A DNA stretch of 64,000 nucleotides from Hoeflea_A sp965204935. Lineage in GTDB: Bacteria; Pseudomonadota; Alphaproteobacteria; Rhizobiales; Rhizobiaceae. The translations under genes and the position numbers were made by a program. Every line of letters begins with the position of its first letter. The stretch's first letter is position 1. Below the pieces are notes generated by a model that made no database searches, had not been told where the DNA came from, and saw nothing but the letters and a program-made list of their open reading frames with translations. Of this stretch, positions 46,473 through 55,718 are shown one piece after another. Where the stretch lies: assembly GCF_965204935.1 (NCBI RefSeq), contig NZ_CBDBFO010000002.1. One strand, given 5' to 3'.

Positions 46473-47399
46473 TCAGTCGAGCGTCACATCCGGCAGCAAT
46501 TGCGGCCAGGTGTTGACATAGGCACCGACTTTTCCGGTCATGTTGTCGCTGGCCAAAACCTCACGTTTCATCAACGATGCCAATATGACCCCGTGCAAGC
46601 GGTCGGTCACAACGCGATTTCCGCGCCCGAGCAGTTTCGAAGCGGCGTGAACCTTGGCTTTCGCAACGCGGTCAAACAAAGCGAGGCGCAAGCGCGTTGT
46701 CGGAATGAACGTAGACAGCTTTCCCAAACGGTTCATTTGAAGAATCGACCGATCATCTCTCCAGTCGAATGTCGCATTGTCGGGAAGCGTGCTTGACGAA
46801 CGACCCCGCAACGCCTCACCATCCTTGCGCAGCAAGGCAACGGCATCTGTCGCCGGCCTGACATGGGAGACGCTGCACCAGTGCGCCGTATCAGGGCACA
46901 GATCAGCGGCAATTCCATAGGTCTCAAGGAGCTTCTTTCGGCTGTCGTGCTCACGGACGAAGACCTTCAGGTTGCGGCACCGTTCCAGCGCTGTGCGGGT
47001 CTCTGCTATCAATGCCGTCTCACCACTTTCAGCTGTGCGCTCTGCGACACTCAAAGGTAAAAGGACAATCGGCACATCGGCGATTTGCTCCATGGCTCGA
47101 AGTCGCATCCTGTGATGTTTCTCGTAGAGCGAGCCGAAATTTCCGCCACCCAGAAAGAAAACCGTACCGCTTCCAATTCCGTTTCGGCATCGCTGAGCAT
47201 CAAACTGCTTTACGGTCGAGACATAGGCGGGCGGGTGCCCGTAAAGGCTCTCAAGCGCCTTGCGGGCGCCGAGCCAGATGGCACAGTCTCCGGGATTTGC
47301 ATAATTGGGGTAGTCGATGATGGCATACGGCTTTTCAAGCGCGAAGCCGCCCAGGGCGTGCTCGATATGATGTCGTGCCGAAACCGTCATTTGTCCCAT
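46473..47399 (-). CDS. Polysaccharide pyruvyltransferase-family protein
   Basis: 308 aa. Polysaccharide pyruvyl transferase domain: YPNYANPGDCAIWLGARKALES near the N-terminus, FFLGGGNFGSLYE, and VVTDRLHGVILASLMKREVL near the C-terminus. Adds a pyruvyl ketal or acts as a related glycan-modifying enzyme. Convergent with GT25. Promoter should lie in 47400-47564. Confidence 0.85.
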   Translation of the reverse strand: MGQMTVSARHHIEHALGGFALEKPYAIIDYPNYANPGDCAIWLGARKALESLYGHPPAYVSTVKQFDAQRCRNGIGSGTVFFLGGGNFGSLYEKHHRMRLRAMEQIADVPIVLLPLSVAERTAESGETALIAETRTALERCRNLKVFVREHDSRKKLLETYGIAADLCPDTAHWCSVSHVRPATDAVALLRKDGEALRGRSSSTLPDNATFDWRDDRSILQMNRLGKLSTFIPTTRLRLALFDRVAKAKVHAASKLLGRGNRVVTDRLHGVILASLMKREVLASDNMTGKVGAYVNTWPQLLPDVTLD

Positions 47400-47567
47400 C
47401 CAGAATGCATATCCCGCGGAAGCGCCCGCTACACGACGGATCCGAAGGAATACAGATTTCGCATTCTGGTAAATAGCTCAGCACGACGATTATTGATACC
47501 TAAATTTTTTGCTACTTGTGAGTATAGTTGACATATCGGTCACAACAATGGGCAATATTGCATGTCA

Positions 47568-48499
47568 GAGCCGGATTTAAAAGTAGTTGAGCGATATCAA
47601 TGGTTTGTGATTCAACAGTCTTTTCAAAGAAGATGGAGAATCACGATGCCATGGAATGATATCGCCCGCGCCGAACATAACAGAGACCATTTGAGATTTC
47701 CAAGCGATTTGACCGATGAGGAATGGACGATACTTGCCCCGTTCATTCCGCCGGCAAAACGGGGTGGACGACCGCGTACGACCGATATGCGCGAGGTGAT
47801 GAACGCGATCCTTTATATCGCAACCAGCGGCTGCCAGTGGCGCATGCTGCCGAAGCAGTTCCCACCGGTATCGACGGTACGTGGCTATTTCTACACCTGG
47901 AGCCGCATGGGTCTTTTTGCAGCCATCAATCACCTCCTGGTCCTCAATACCCGCGAACTGGAAGGCCGCGCGGCTTCACCGACGGCCGGCGTGATCGACA
48001 GCCAGAGCGTGAAAACCACCGAAAGCGGGGGCGTTCGCGGCTATGACGCCGGCAAGAAGGTCAAGGGCCGCAAGCGACACATCGTCACCGATACGATCGG
48101 CCTGATGCTGTTCATCATCGTTCACGCCGCCAACATTCAGGACAGGGACGGGGCCTGCGACCTGATCAGGGCTGTCGGCGACCGCTTCCCCTGGCTGCGC
48201 CACATCTTCGCCGATGGCGCCTATGCGGGACCGAAGTTGCGAGCAGCGCTCGCGGGGCATGGCGACTGGACGGTCGAGACCGTCAAGCGCTGCGACAGCG
48301 CAGTCGGTTTCAAGGTTCTGCCGCGTCGATGGGTGGTGGAACGAACTTTCGCCTGGCTCGGGCGCTGCCGCAGACTGGCCCGGGACTGGGAGAGGACCAT
48401 CCAGAACTCAACCGCGTGGGCGTTCATAGCAAGCATCCGGTTCATGACGCGGCGTCTCGCAAGGTATTGTTACGTTTGAATAACTTTTGAATCCGGCTC
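47568..48499 (+). mobile_element. IS5-family (IS427-like) element, intact copy
   Basis: 932 bp with GAGCCGGATT terminal repeats and a 3-bp TCA duplication (47565-47567 and 48500-48502). The same element, with a TTA duplication, interrupts aspT at 17277, so the target is TNA. The interrupted copy has the same net length. Confidence 0.95.
47646..48479 (+). CDS. IS5-family transposase
   Basis: 277 aa DDE transposase. N-terminal DUF4096-like part (LTDEEWTILAPFIPPAKRGG), then catalytic core (GVIDSQSVKTTESGGVRG; HIFADGAYAGPKLR; VVERTFAWLGRCRRLARDWE). ATG at 47646 with GGAG 8 bp upstream. Intact. Confidence 0.95.
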   Translation: MPWNDIARAEHNRDHLRFPSDLTDEEWTILAPFIPPAKRGGRPRTTDMREVMNAILYIATSGCQWRMLPKQFPPVSTVRGYFYTWSRMGLFAAINHLLVLNTRELEGRAASPTAGVIDSQSVKTTESGGVRGYDAGKKVKGRKRHIVTDTIGLMLFIIVHAANIQDRDGACDLIRAVGDRFPWLRHIFADGAYAGPKLRAALAGHGDWTVETVKRCDSAVGFKVLPRRWVVERTFAWLGRCRRLARDWERTIQNSTAWAFIASIRFMTRRLARYCYV

Positions 48500-48720
48500 T
48501 CAGAGAATCATGATCGCCAAACGTCACGGAGTATGTACAGATATTCTCATTGTTCGCATCGAATAGGCTTTTATCAAAGCAATGATTTTGTGGTGCCGTT
48601 CGTACCAAATACATAAATGAGAATGAGGTCGCGAGCAGAAAATCTAACCCGAATAATTCACGATGGTTGTGTTGCCGGCCCTGGCAGCATGTTTTCTTCG
48701 CCCTATTGATTCTGGACGCA

Positions 48721-48745
48721 CCCCGAATGCCACGTCGGGGTTTTT
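48721..48745 (+). terminator. Rho-independent terminator inside IS1380, inward-facing
   Basis: CCCCGA / TCGGGG stem (48721-48726 with 48735-48740) followed by five Ts on the plus strand. It would stop transcription entering the element from the left and antisense to the transposase, protecting the IS from impinging transcription. Confidence 0.55.
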
Positions 48746-48814
48746 CCGGCGGGCGGCGGGGTTATCTGGAGTTTTGCGTGTTGCTGTTTCAGGTTGGTCG
48801 GGGCGATATGAGCG

Positions 48815-50155
48815 TCAGGCGACGCGCGGCGGGGCCAGCGCGTCGAACATAAGCCGAATGAGGCTCTGGCACGGGCACGAAGCTGGCAAAGTCATGACGA
48901 CCCTTGTTTTCTTCTCGACGATGGTCGCGGCCAGTTTGACGAGGTGAAGCCGCAACGTATCAAACTGGGCGTGTCGCCACTGGGAGCGTTTTGGACAGGT
49001 CGCCCGCAGCATCCACCATAGCCAGTAAGCACAGCCGTGCAGCATGAGCCGCATCTGATTGGCGCTGGCCCTTGAGCAAGACGTGCGATCCGAGGCGAGG
49101 TGGCTCTTCCAGCCCTTGATGTGGTTCTCGGCCTGTCCGCGTGCGCAGTAGATCTTCTCGTAAACGTGCTTGCCGCGCGGGGCGGTCAGATTGGTCACGA
49201 CGAAGCGTGTGTCGCGCCCCAGGGGACCGACCTCGACCCGGGCAATGACGCGCTGTTCTTTCGACCAGGATCGGGCCGCATAAGAGAATGTCTTGAACCG
49301 ACGCAGTTTCTCGCCCTTTCGCGCGTAGCGTTCCGCCGTGGATGCCTCCAGAGTTTGCACCTGTGCCTGAAGCCGTTGGTTACCCGACAGGCCGAAGACG
49401 TAGCGCAGCCCGAGAGTGTCACACAGGTCCAGAACCTCGGGAGTGCCGTAGTGGCTATCGGCCCGCAGCAGGATCTCGGTCGTAGGCCAATGGCGTCGGA
49501 TCGATCGGATCAGGCGCCGGATGTGGGCAGCGGCCTCCTTGCCGGTTGGCCGACGGGCCGGGCGCAGCACAGCCCCGACAAGACGTCCCTCGCCGTCGAA
49601 GACCACAATCGGCTGGAAACCATATTCATCGTAGTAGCTGTTGAACAGGCGTAGCTGCTGGTGGCCATGGACAGCATCGAAAGTGTCGTCGATGTCGAGT
49701 ACGATGTGGCGGGGCGCACGGGCAAAAGACGTGCAATAAAACCGTACCATCTCACGCCCCATCCGGATCAGCGCCCGTGTGTTGGCCAGGTTTTCCATGC
49801 GCGAGATCGTGGGCTGCGAGCACAGGGCCGCCCCGGTCCCGGGATCGCGCTCGAGAGCGAGTTTGAACGCCGGTTCAGTCCGTAGATCATCCGCGTCGTT
49901 GCCATCCTCATATCCCGCTGCGATCATCATGATCCGGAACCGGATGATGTCTTGCAGGCTGTGCCGCACCTTGCCCGGTTCTCGTGGATCGGTGAGGCAC
50001 GAAGAGACAAGGCCCGCCAGGTCGTGCCGACGTTCGACCTCCCGCAAAAGCGTCAGACCGGCATTGGAACTCATCTCCGCGCCATCAAAATTGAGAAGGA
50101 TCGGTTTGCCGTTTAAGGGTGACAAAGCGGGCGAGGTGAAAGTAGACTGCATCAT
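48815..50155 (-). CDS. IS1380-family transposase
   Basis: 446 aa. DDE transposase group 1: LLREVERRHDLAGLVSSCL near the start, then HIVLDIDDTFDAVHGHQQL, EILLRADSHYGTPEVLDLC and the C-terminal RGQAENHIKGWKSHLASDRTSC. The ATG at 50155 is used. Intact. Confidence 0.94.
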   Translation of the reverse strand: MMQSTFTSPALSPLNGKPILLNFDGAEMSSNAGLTLLREVERRHDLAGLVSSCLTDPREPGKVRHSLQDIIRFRIMMIAAGYEDGNDADDLRTEPAFKLALERDPGTGAALCSQPTISRMENLANTRALIRMGREMVRFYCTSFARAPRHIVLDIDDTFDAVHGHQQLRLFNSYYDEYGFQPIVVFDGEGRLVGAVLRPARRPTGKEAAAHIRRLIRSIRRHWPTTEILLRADSHYGTPEVLDLCDTLGLRYVFGLSGNQRLQAQVQTLEASTAERYARKGEKLRRFKTFSYAARSWSKEQRVIARVEVGPLGRDTRFVVTNLTAPRGKHVYEKIYCARGQAENHIKGWKSHLASDRTSCSRASANQMRLMLHGCAYWLWWMLRATCPKRSQWRHAQFDTLRLHLVKLAATIVEKKTRVVMTLPASCPCQSLIRLMFDALAPPRVA

Positions 50156-50390
50156 GGTAAGGGGGCCTGTCTGTGAAACTGGAGCTTTCGGCGTCGTTAA
50201 CCGAAAAATACCTGCTTTCAAAAGCTTGCGCCACCCTTACCACACACCCATGAATTATTCGGGCTAATGTGGTTTGCTTTGGACAGCGAAAAAGCTTGGT
50301 GGAGAAGACAACGCAATCCGCCACGGCCAACCGCGACTTGTTTCGATTTCAGTCTCTTGGATGTTCGCGAGAAGCAACAATCACCTGTCG

Positions 50391-52601
50391 CTATTTCTCG
50401 GTAAACCGGTAGACGCCGTTCCAGTCTTCCGGCGGCGCTGCAGCAAACGCGGCGAGCCTGTCGAGATACGTCTTGTAGAGACCCTTCAGCACCGGTGGCG
50501 CGACCTCGCTCAGGGACCGGGCCTGCTCATAGGCGGCCTCGAAATCCCCCGCGCGATAGGTCTCCAGGAAGGCAGACTGTGCCGCCGTAAGCACCTTGCT
50601 GCTCAATCCGTTCAATCGGCTTTCCTCGAAAACGGTGTGCAGGACAAGCGGCTCTTCGCGGCCGACGACCTGGACGCTGTCCACCTCGAGGATAACCTGC
50701 GGCCCCGGTTCCGGATGGTCCTCAAGGACCGATTCTGCAAGAAGCACCGGAAGGCCGTAGGCCTTTGTGATGCCCTCGATCCGGGCCGCCACATTCACCG
50801 CGTCGCCGATCGCCGAATAGTTGAAGCGCTGCATGGATCCGAGATTTCCGACACAGCAGGCGCCGGAATTGAGCCCGATACCGATGCGGATGTTGAAATC
50901 CTTTTCCGCGTTCAGCCGCTCAAGCCGGCTGATCATGCCGAGTGCCGCCTCCTTCGCCGCAGCCCTGTGATGCGGCACCGTCAGCGGCGCGTTCCAGAAC
51001 GCCATGATGGCGTCGCCCATATATTTGTCGATCGTCGCGCCGGTCTTCAAAAGCTCGTCGGTCATCGGCGTCAGAAAATCATTGAGAAGACTCGTCAGCC
51101 CTTCCGGATCGAGATTCTCCGACAGCGACGTAAAGCCACGGATATCGCAGAACAGCAGCGTCACGTCGCGCAGCTCGCCGCCGAGCTTGAGAGAATGGGG
51201 GTCGGTCGACAGCTGGTTGACCATCGCCGGCGATAGATAGCGGCCGAAGGCGCCGCGGATGAAGCGCTTCTCCCGTTCACTGCTGAGATATTGGGCGATC
51301 GTCACGGAGACGAACACCAGCACCACTGCCAGAGACGGCAGCAGGGGATCAAGCAACACCTGACGGGATGAAAACAGGTACCAGGAAATCGCCAGGATCA
51401 GCGCCAGGAGCGTCATGGCGAACGCCGCCGCCATGAAGGGCCGGCCCGGCCGTATGGTCACGATCAATACGGCGGTGACGATGATGGCAAGGAAGTATTC
51501 CAGGCCGAGCATGTAGTCCGGCCGGCTGAGAAAGGTGCCCGAAAGGATCTGGTCGATCAGCTCCGCGTGAACCGCGACCCCCGGTACGCCCGCGCCGAGC
51601 GGCGTGACCACCAGGTCACGAAGGCCGACGGCGCTTGTCCCGATCAGCACGATGTGGCCCGCGACGCGCGGCTCGAGCTGCTCGCGATCCAGCGTCTCGG
51701 CCAGCAATAGGCGCGCCGGGATCGTATTGTCGGCCATCCGGCCGGAGTAATAGAGCCACAAACGCCCGGTGCCGTCAGTCGGTGCTTCGAATGCGCCGGC
51801 GCGAATTCCGACAATGGCCGGCGCTCCCGCCTCGGCTTCGCCGCTCGCCCCGGTGCTTGTCACCACGAAATTCGCTGCCTGCTGGGCGACCCGCAGCGCC
51901 TCCATACCAAGGGACGGGTAGATCGTGTCGTTGCCGATGGAGATCAGCGGCACCCGGCGCACCACACCGTCGACCGCCTGGGGAAAGCTGAAGAACCCTA
52001 GTCCGGTCGCCGCATCGTCGAACGCCGCGAGATTATGAAGCCCGCCATGATAGGACGGCAGGATCTCTTTCGGGTCGCGGCCGCCATAGGCAAATCCGGC
52101 CTTGGGCGACGGCAATTCGTTTTCAAATTCGTTGGTCAGCGCAAAACCAGTCACCGTGGGATTGCGCCCCAACACTTCGGCGAAGACGACATCATTGTCC
52201 AGCGCCGGCACGCCCTTCGGAAAACTGATCTCGGCGCCGGCCTTGTTCAACTGGTCCAGTGTGCGGTTCAGCGACGTCCGGTCCTCTTCGGCAAAGGCGA
52301 TATCGAACGCGATGACCGCTGCGCCGAGCGCGCCGAGCCGGTCGACAAGTTGCGCCAGTTGCGACCTTGGCCAGGGCCACTGTCCGATCTCGTCGATCGA
52401 AGCCTCGTCAATATCAACAATCAAAATCGGTGCACCCGCCGGCGCCCGGGGCTTGAAGCTCTGATACTCATCGAATACGAGTGAAGACAGCCGGTCAAAA
52501 AGCGGTTTGCCGAGCGATGCGGCAATAAAAAGCAGCGCCAGGGACAAAAAGCCGGCATAAAGTGCCATAAGTTGAGGGGAGCGGCTTCTCCAGAAATACA
52601 A
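50391..52601 (-). CDS. CHASE2-domain adenylate/guanylate cyclase
   Basis: 736 aa. Layout: N-terminal TM helix, extracytoplasmic CHASE2 sensor (about residues 35-340, starting PILIVDIDEASIDEIGQWPW), three TM helices (about 345-430), then a class III cyclase domain (about 465-650). Catalytic residues are complete: FCDIRGFT, DKYMGDAIMAFW, SAIGDAVNVAARIEG. The C-terminal about 80 residues are helical. It is divergent from the TPR-barrel and FecR genes, an arrangement in which the three are often found together; an outer-membrane/periplasmic cue could be relayed to cyclic-nucleotide output. Confidence 0.92.
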   Translation of the reverse strand: MYFWRSRSPQLMALYAGFLSLALLFIAASLGKPLFDRLSSLVFDEYQSFKPRAPAGAPILIVDIDEASIDEIGQWPWPRSQLAQLVDRLGALGAAVIAFDIAFAEEDRTSLNRTLDQLNKAGAEISFPKGVPALDNDVVFAEVLGRNPTVTGFALTNEFENELPSPKAGFAYGGRDPKEILPSYHGGLHNLAAFDDAATGLGFFSFPQAVDGVVRRVPLISIGNDTIYPSLGMEALRVAQQAANFVVTSTGASGEAEAGAPAIVGIRAGAFEAPTDGTGRLWLYYSGRMADNTIPARLLLAETLDREQLEPRVAGHIVLIGTSAVGLRDLVVTPLGAGVPGVAVHAELIDQILSGTFLSRPDYMLGLEYFLAIIVTAVLIVTIRPGRPFMAAAFAMTLLALILAISWYLFSSRQVLLDPLLPSLAVVLVFVSVTIAQYLSSEREKRFIRGAFGRYLSPAMVNQLSTDPHSLKLGGELRDVTLLFCDIRGFTSLSENLDPEGLTSLLNDFLTPMTDELLKTGATIDKYMGDAIMAFWNAPLTVPHHRAAAKEAALGMISRLERLNAEKDFNIRIGIGLNSGACCVGNLGSMQRFNYSAIGDAVNVAARIEGITKAYGLPVLLAESVLEDHPEPGPQVILEVDSVQVVGREEPLVLHTVFEESRLNGLSSKVLTAAQSAFLETYRAGDFEAAYEQARSLSEVAPPVLKGLYKTYLDRLAAFAAAPPEDWNGVYRFTEK

Positions 52602-52709
52602 GTTATCTTCCCTTAATATTGTTGCCGCAACAGATTCTAACTGACTGAAACATGCGTTTGATTTACAAAAGCTACCAAATCGTCTTACTATATTTCCGGT
52701 GAGGGACGC

Positions 52710-54026
52710 ATGTTGAGTGGGGACGTGCTGAAATTATTGAAGAAAACAGCTTTGTCTACGGTTTTTTCGCTGGCGATCGTGGTGGGCGCCGGCGCGCAGG
52801 ATGTTTCCTACCAGGACATTCTGAACAATCCGGACGATCTTGAGCTCAATTATCTTTACGCCCAGCAGCAGGTTATCAAGGGGGATCTTGAGCAAGCCGC
52901 TGCGGCGCTGGAGCGGCTGTTGCTGCTGCAGCCGAACTGGGACAATGCGCGCCTCTTTTATGCGCTGGTGCTCTATCGGCTTGACGACATGGCGGGCGCC
53001 AAGCGCGAATTGACCCTGTTGACCGACAGGCCGCTTTCGGCCAGCCAGAAGCGCGAGGTCAACAGATACCTGGCGCTTGCCAGTGCGCAATCGAAGAGCA
53101 CCCGACTGACCGGTCGGATCGCCGTTGGCACAAGGGTCGACAGCAATCCTGACCTGACAACGAGTTCCGATGTCGACCTGAACGGCACCCCGCTTGACAC
53201 CAACACCCGTGTTGACGGCGCCTTTACCGCAGGCACGATGCTGCGGCTTGAAAGCGACCTGCCTGGCGGGGCAGGGAATTTCGGCTTCGTCCAGCTCAAC
53301 AGCAATCTGAATGAGCAGTTCAGCGTCGATGAAGCGGATTACATCACGGCCCGTGTCCGTGCGGGCGCAAGCCTCTTCTATGAAGATCTGCAGATCACGC
53401 CCTATGGCGTGGCACAGATTCTGGCCCTTGGCGGACAGGTTTACCGGACCGACTATGGCGGCGGTGCCAGGGCAAAATACACCATCTCACCGCAGGTTTC
53501 TGTGTTTGTCGGTGGCGAGGGCGTCTTCCAGAACTATGAAGTCGTGTCAGATGATTCGGTCGGCAGTGCCCGCAACGGTCCGTTGGCCACCGCAATTGCA
53601 GGCGTGACCGTACGTCCCTCCGAACGTAACCGCATCACCGCACGCGTAAGCGGCTATTTCAAGGATGCGCGCAACGACAGCTACAGCTATGATGCGATTG
53701 AAATCGCCCTCAACAGTTTATGGCTGCTCGGACAGGGCCAGTATGTCCTTGCCTCTGCCTCCTACCGGGTGCAGGACTACGACCAGCCCGATCCGAACTA
53801 TTCGGCGACCGTCACCCGCGAGGATCAGTTGTTCAAGGCACGCCTTGCATACGGTCTGCCGCTCGACGTCATGCTTGAAAATCTGAACATCACGCCGGCA
53901 GAGGTTACCTCGAACGTCAATTTCCAGGTCGGCGTCAACTACTTGAATCAGGATTCCAACATCCCCAACTTCGTAGCTGACAGTGTTTCGGCTGACATCA
54001 TGCTGATCAAGCGATTTGCGAACTGA
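52710..54026 (+). CDS. TPR plus outer-membrane beta-barrel protein (Slam/DUF560-like)
   Basis: 438 aa. Signal-like N-terminus, a short TPR domain (about residues 50-130, ELNYLYAQQQVIKGDLEQAAAALERLL), then about 300 residues of alternating strands ending in the aromatic ...LIKRFAN typical of outer-membrane barrels. It resembles surface-lipoprotein-assembly-modifier (Slam, PF04575) proteins. It may assemble or display a partner at the outer membrane. FecR gene 36 bp downstream. The 108-bp gap 52602-52709 carries the divergent promoters. Confidence 0.75.
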   Translation: MLSGDVLKLLKKTALSTVFSLAIVVGAGAQDVSYQDILNNPDDLELNYLYAQQQVIKGDLEQAAAALERLLLLQPNWDNARLFYALVLYRLDDMAGAKRELTLLTDRPLSASQKREVNRYLALASAQSKSTRLTGRIAVGTRVDSNPDLTTSSDVDLNGTPLDTNTRVDGAFTAGTMLRLESDLPGGAGNFGFVQLNSNLNEQFSVDEADYITARVRAGASLFYEDLQITPYGVAQILALGGQVYRTDYGGGARAKYTISPQVSVFVGGEGVFQNYEVVSDDSVGSARNGPLATAIAGVTVRPSERNRITARVSGYFKDARNDSYSYDAIEIALNSLWLLGQGQYVLASASYRVQDYDQPDPNYSATVTREDQLFKARLAYGLPLDVMLENLNITPAEVTSNVNFQVGVNYLNQDSNIPNFVADSVSADIMLIKRFAN

Positions 54027-54061
54027 ATATGGCGGGGCGCTGGGAGAGACGGAGACATGTC

Positions 54062-55000
54062 ATGACCGCCCGATCGAGCCGTTATCTGATTCCGGCCGTT
54101 TTTGCTCTGGCCCTTGGAATTGTGTCTTTCGCAGACAACGCCTACGCACAGGCAAAGGTCGGTGTCAGCGCCGCCGTCCAGGGCAGCGTTTTCGTCAGGA
54201 GCGGCGCGGCGAGTGACCAGCGTCGCGCGCAAGTCGAGGAAAGCATCCTGCTGCAGGACGAGGTGCTGACCAAGCGACAAAGTGCCTTGCAGATATTGCT
54301 GCTTGATGAGTCCGTCTTTACCGTCGGCGAGAACTGCGAAATGGTGATCGACCGTTTTGTCTATGATCCGGACCGCAGGGCCGGAGAGATGAGTGGCACG
54401 GTGCTGAAGGGCGCCTTCCGCTTCATGAGCGGGCGCATCGGCAAGGCCAATCCGACATCTGTCAGCATTAAAACGCCCTCCGCGACCATCGGTATCCGCG
54501 GCACGTTTGTCGAATCCGTTATCGGCCCGGAGGCGGTGAAGCTGTGGGACCTGCTGGGCTTCTCGACCGAGGGCGCCGATCCCGAAAGGGCCGGTCTTTA
54601 TGTGTTGCGCGGTCCCGGCATGAGAACCTCCGCACTGACCAACAAGGGCATCATGACCGTTGGAAATGAGGCGGGCCAGAAGACCATCTCGTCACCCAAC
54701 TATGCGGTGTTCGTTCCCGGACCGGGACAGCCTCCGATCGGGCCGGTCAAGATCACCGAAGAAGTCCTTGCCTATTTCAATCTCCTGCTGCGCTCGCGCC
54801 CGAACGGCGCGCCCTTCGGCAATGATGAGAACTCGGGTGAATCCCAATCCGCACAGGATGTGTTCAACCTTCCCGGCGGTGACTTCCCGCCCCTCACCGA
54901 TGATTTCATCGACGAACTCTTCGACAACCAGTTCGAAGAAGAGGACGAGCCGGATTATCCCGATTGCTATGTCAGAAGCTGCGACGACGTATTCGATTAG
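54062..55000 (+). CDS. FecR-domain periplasmic protein
   Basis: 312 aa. Signal peptide (about 1-29, ending AYA-Q), then a FecR domain (about 30-170: VGVSAAVQGSVFVRSG; LLQDEVLTKRQSALQILLLDES; SVSIKTPSATIGIRGTFVE). The tail is Pro- and acid-rich. FecR domains of this secreted type are not anti-sigma factors but occur beside CHASE2 cyclases. The ATG at 54062 follows GGAG; 54029 is an alternative. Confidence 0.87.
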   Translation: MTARSSRYLIPAVFALALGIVSFADNAYAQAKVGVSAAVQGSVFVRSGAASDQRRAQVEESILLQDEVLTKRQSALQILLLDESVFTVGENCEMVIDRFVYDPDRRAGEMSGTVLKGAFRFMSGRIGKANPTSVSIKTPSATIGIRGTFVESVIGPEAVKLWDLLGFSTEGADPERAGLYVLRGPGMRTSALTNKGIMTVGNEAGQKTISSPNYAVFVPGPGQPPIGPVKITEEVLAYFNLLLRSRPNGAPFGNDENSGESQSAQDVFNLPGGDFPPLTDDFIDELFDNQFEEEDEPDYPDCYVRSCDDVFD

Positions 55001-55101
55001 TCGACGAGCTTCTCAATCACACAATACCATGTCGGTTTTAAACGCTGATTCCGGCCTCATTTCGTGTTTGTGTGTCCCTTCTGGACTGCGCGACGCGGAG
55101 A

Positions 55102-55707
55102 ATGCCGGTGCGGGACTACTCATCATTCAGACAGCTCCTTGAGCTTTTGGCGCGGCTTTACGCGGGTGAAGGCAGGCCCGGTGGTGACCAGGCGGCCAAT
55201 GCCTTGAATGCCGCTGTTGCGGGCTTTCCCGCATGGCTGCCAGAACCCCATAATTACCTGCCCGGGATGGCGGAGCGGGCAATCGGCCTCGAACCGCACG
55301 CTGAAGCGGCAACAGTTGCAGCGGCCCTGCCATTGATCCGCTGGTTCCATGTCACCGAGAGCCTTGGCTCGATCGGCGACGAGATGGGCGGCCGCATGAT
55401 GGTCAGCGAGCTTCTCGGTCCGAACGGCATGATCTTCAATGAAAGCGTGCGTGTCGGCCTTTTCGTGCAATGCCCGCAACTCAACTACGTTACCCGTTCG
55501 CACAATGCCGAGGAAACCTACATCATCCTGGGCGGCGAGGCCCATTGGAGCCACGGCGGCGGCAAGCCCGAGCGCAAGAGGGCGGGCGACATTGTCCATC
55601 ATCCGTCCGGCATTCCCCACTACAGCATCACCCAGCGGCACCCGACCATTGCCGCATGGCGCTGGTCCGGCGACATCAGTTACGAGGCCTACGCCTGCGC
55701 CGGCTGA
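55102..55707 (+). CDS. Cupin DMSP lyase-like protein (DddQ/DddL family)
   Basis: 201 aa. The C-terminal cupin keeps the metal set of DddQ-type DMSP lyases: H134-x3-E138-x-Y140 and H173 (SHNAEETYIILGGEAHW, then HPSGIPHYSI), with a typical W-x-G-D near the C-terminus. Such enzymes cleave dimethylsulfoniopropionate to acrylate and DMS. The N-terminal helical domain also fits. Start uncertain (ATG 55102 has GGAG very close; GTG 55072 possible). No acrylate or DMSP-uptake gene next to it. Convergent with cutC. Confidence 0.72.
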   Translation: MPVRDYSSFRQLLELLARLYAGEGRPGGDQAANALNAAVAGFPAWLPEPHNYLPGMAERAIGLEPHAEAATVAAALPLIRWFHVTESLGSIGDEMGGRMMVSELLGPNGMIFNESVRVGLFVQCPQLNYVTRSHNAEETYIILGGEAHWSHGGGKPERKRAGDIVHHPSGIPHYSITQRHPTIAAWRWSGDISYEAYACAG

Positions 55708-55718
55708 CGTGATCCGGG

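Larger units (their letters stand above)
48648..50263 (-). mobile_element. IS1380-family element
   Basis: 1616 bp, terminal inverted repeats CCCGAATAATTCAYG, 4-bp target duplication CTAA (48644-48647 and 50264-50267). One transposase gene. The 145 bp between it and the IS5 copy (48503-48647) contains no recognisable gene. Confidence 0.95.
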
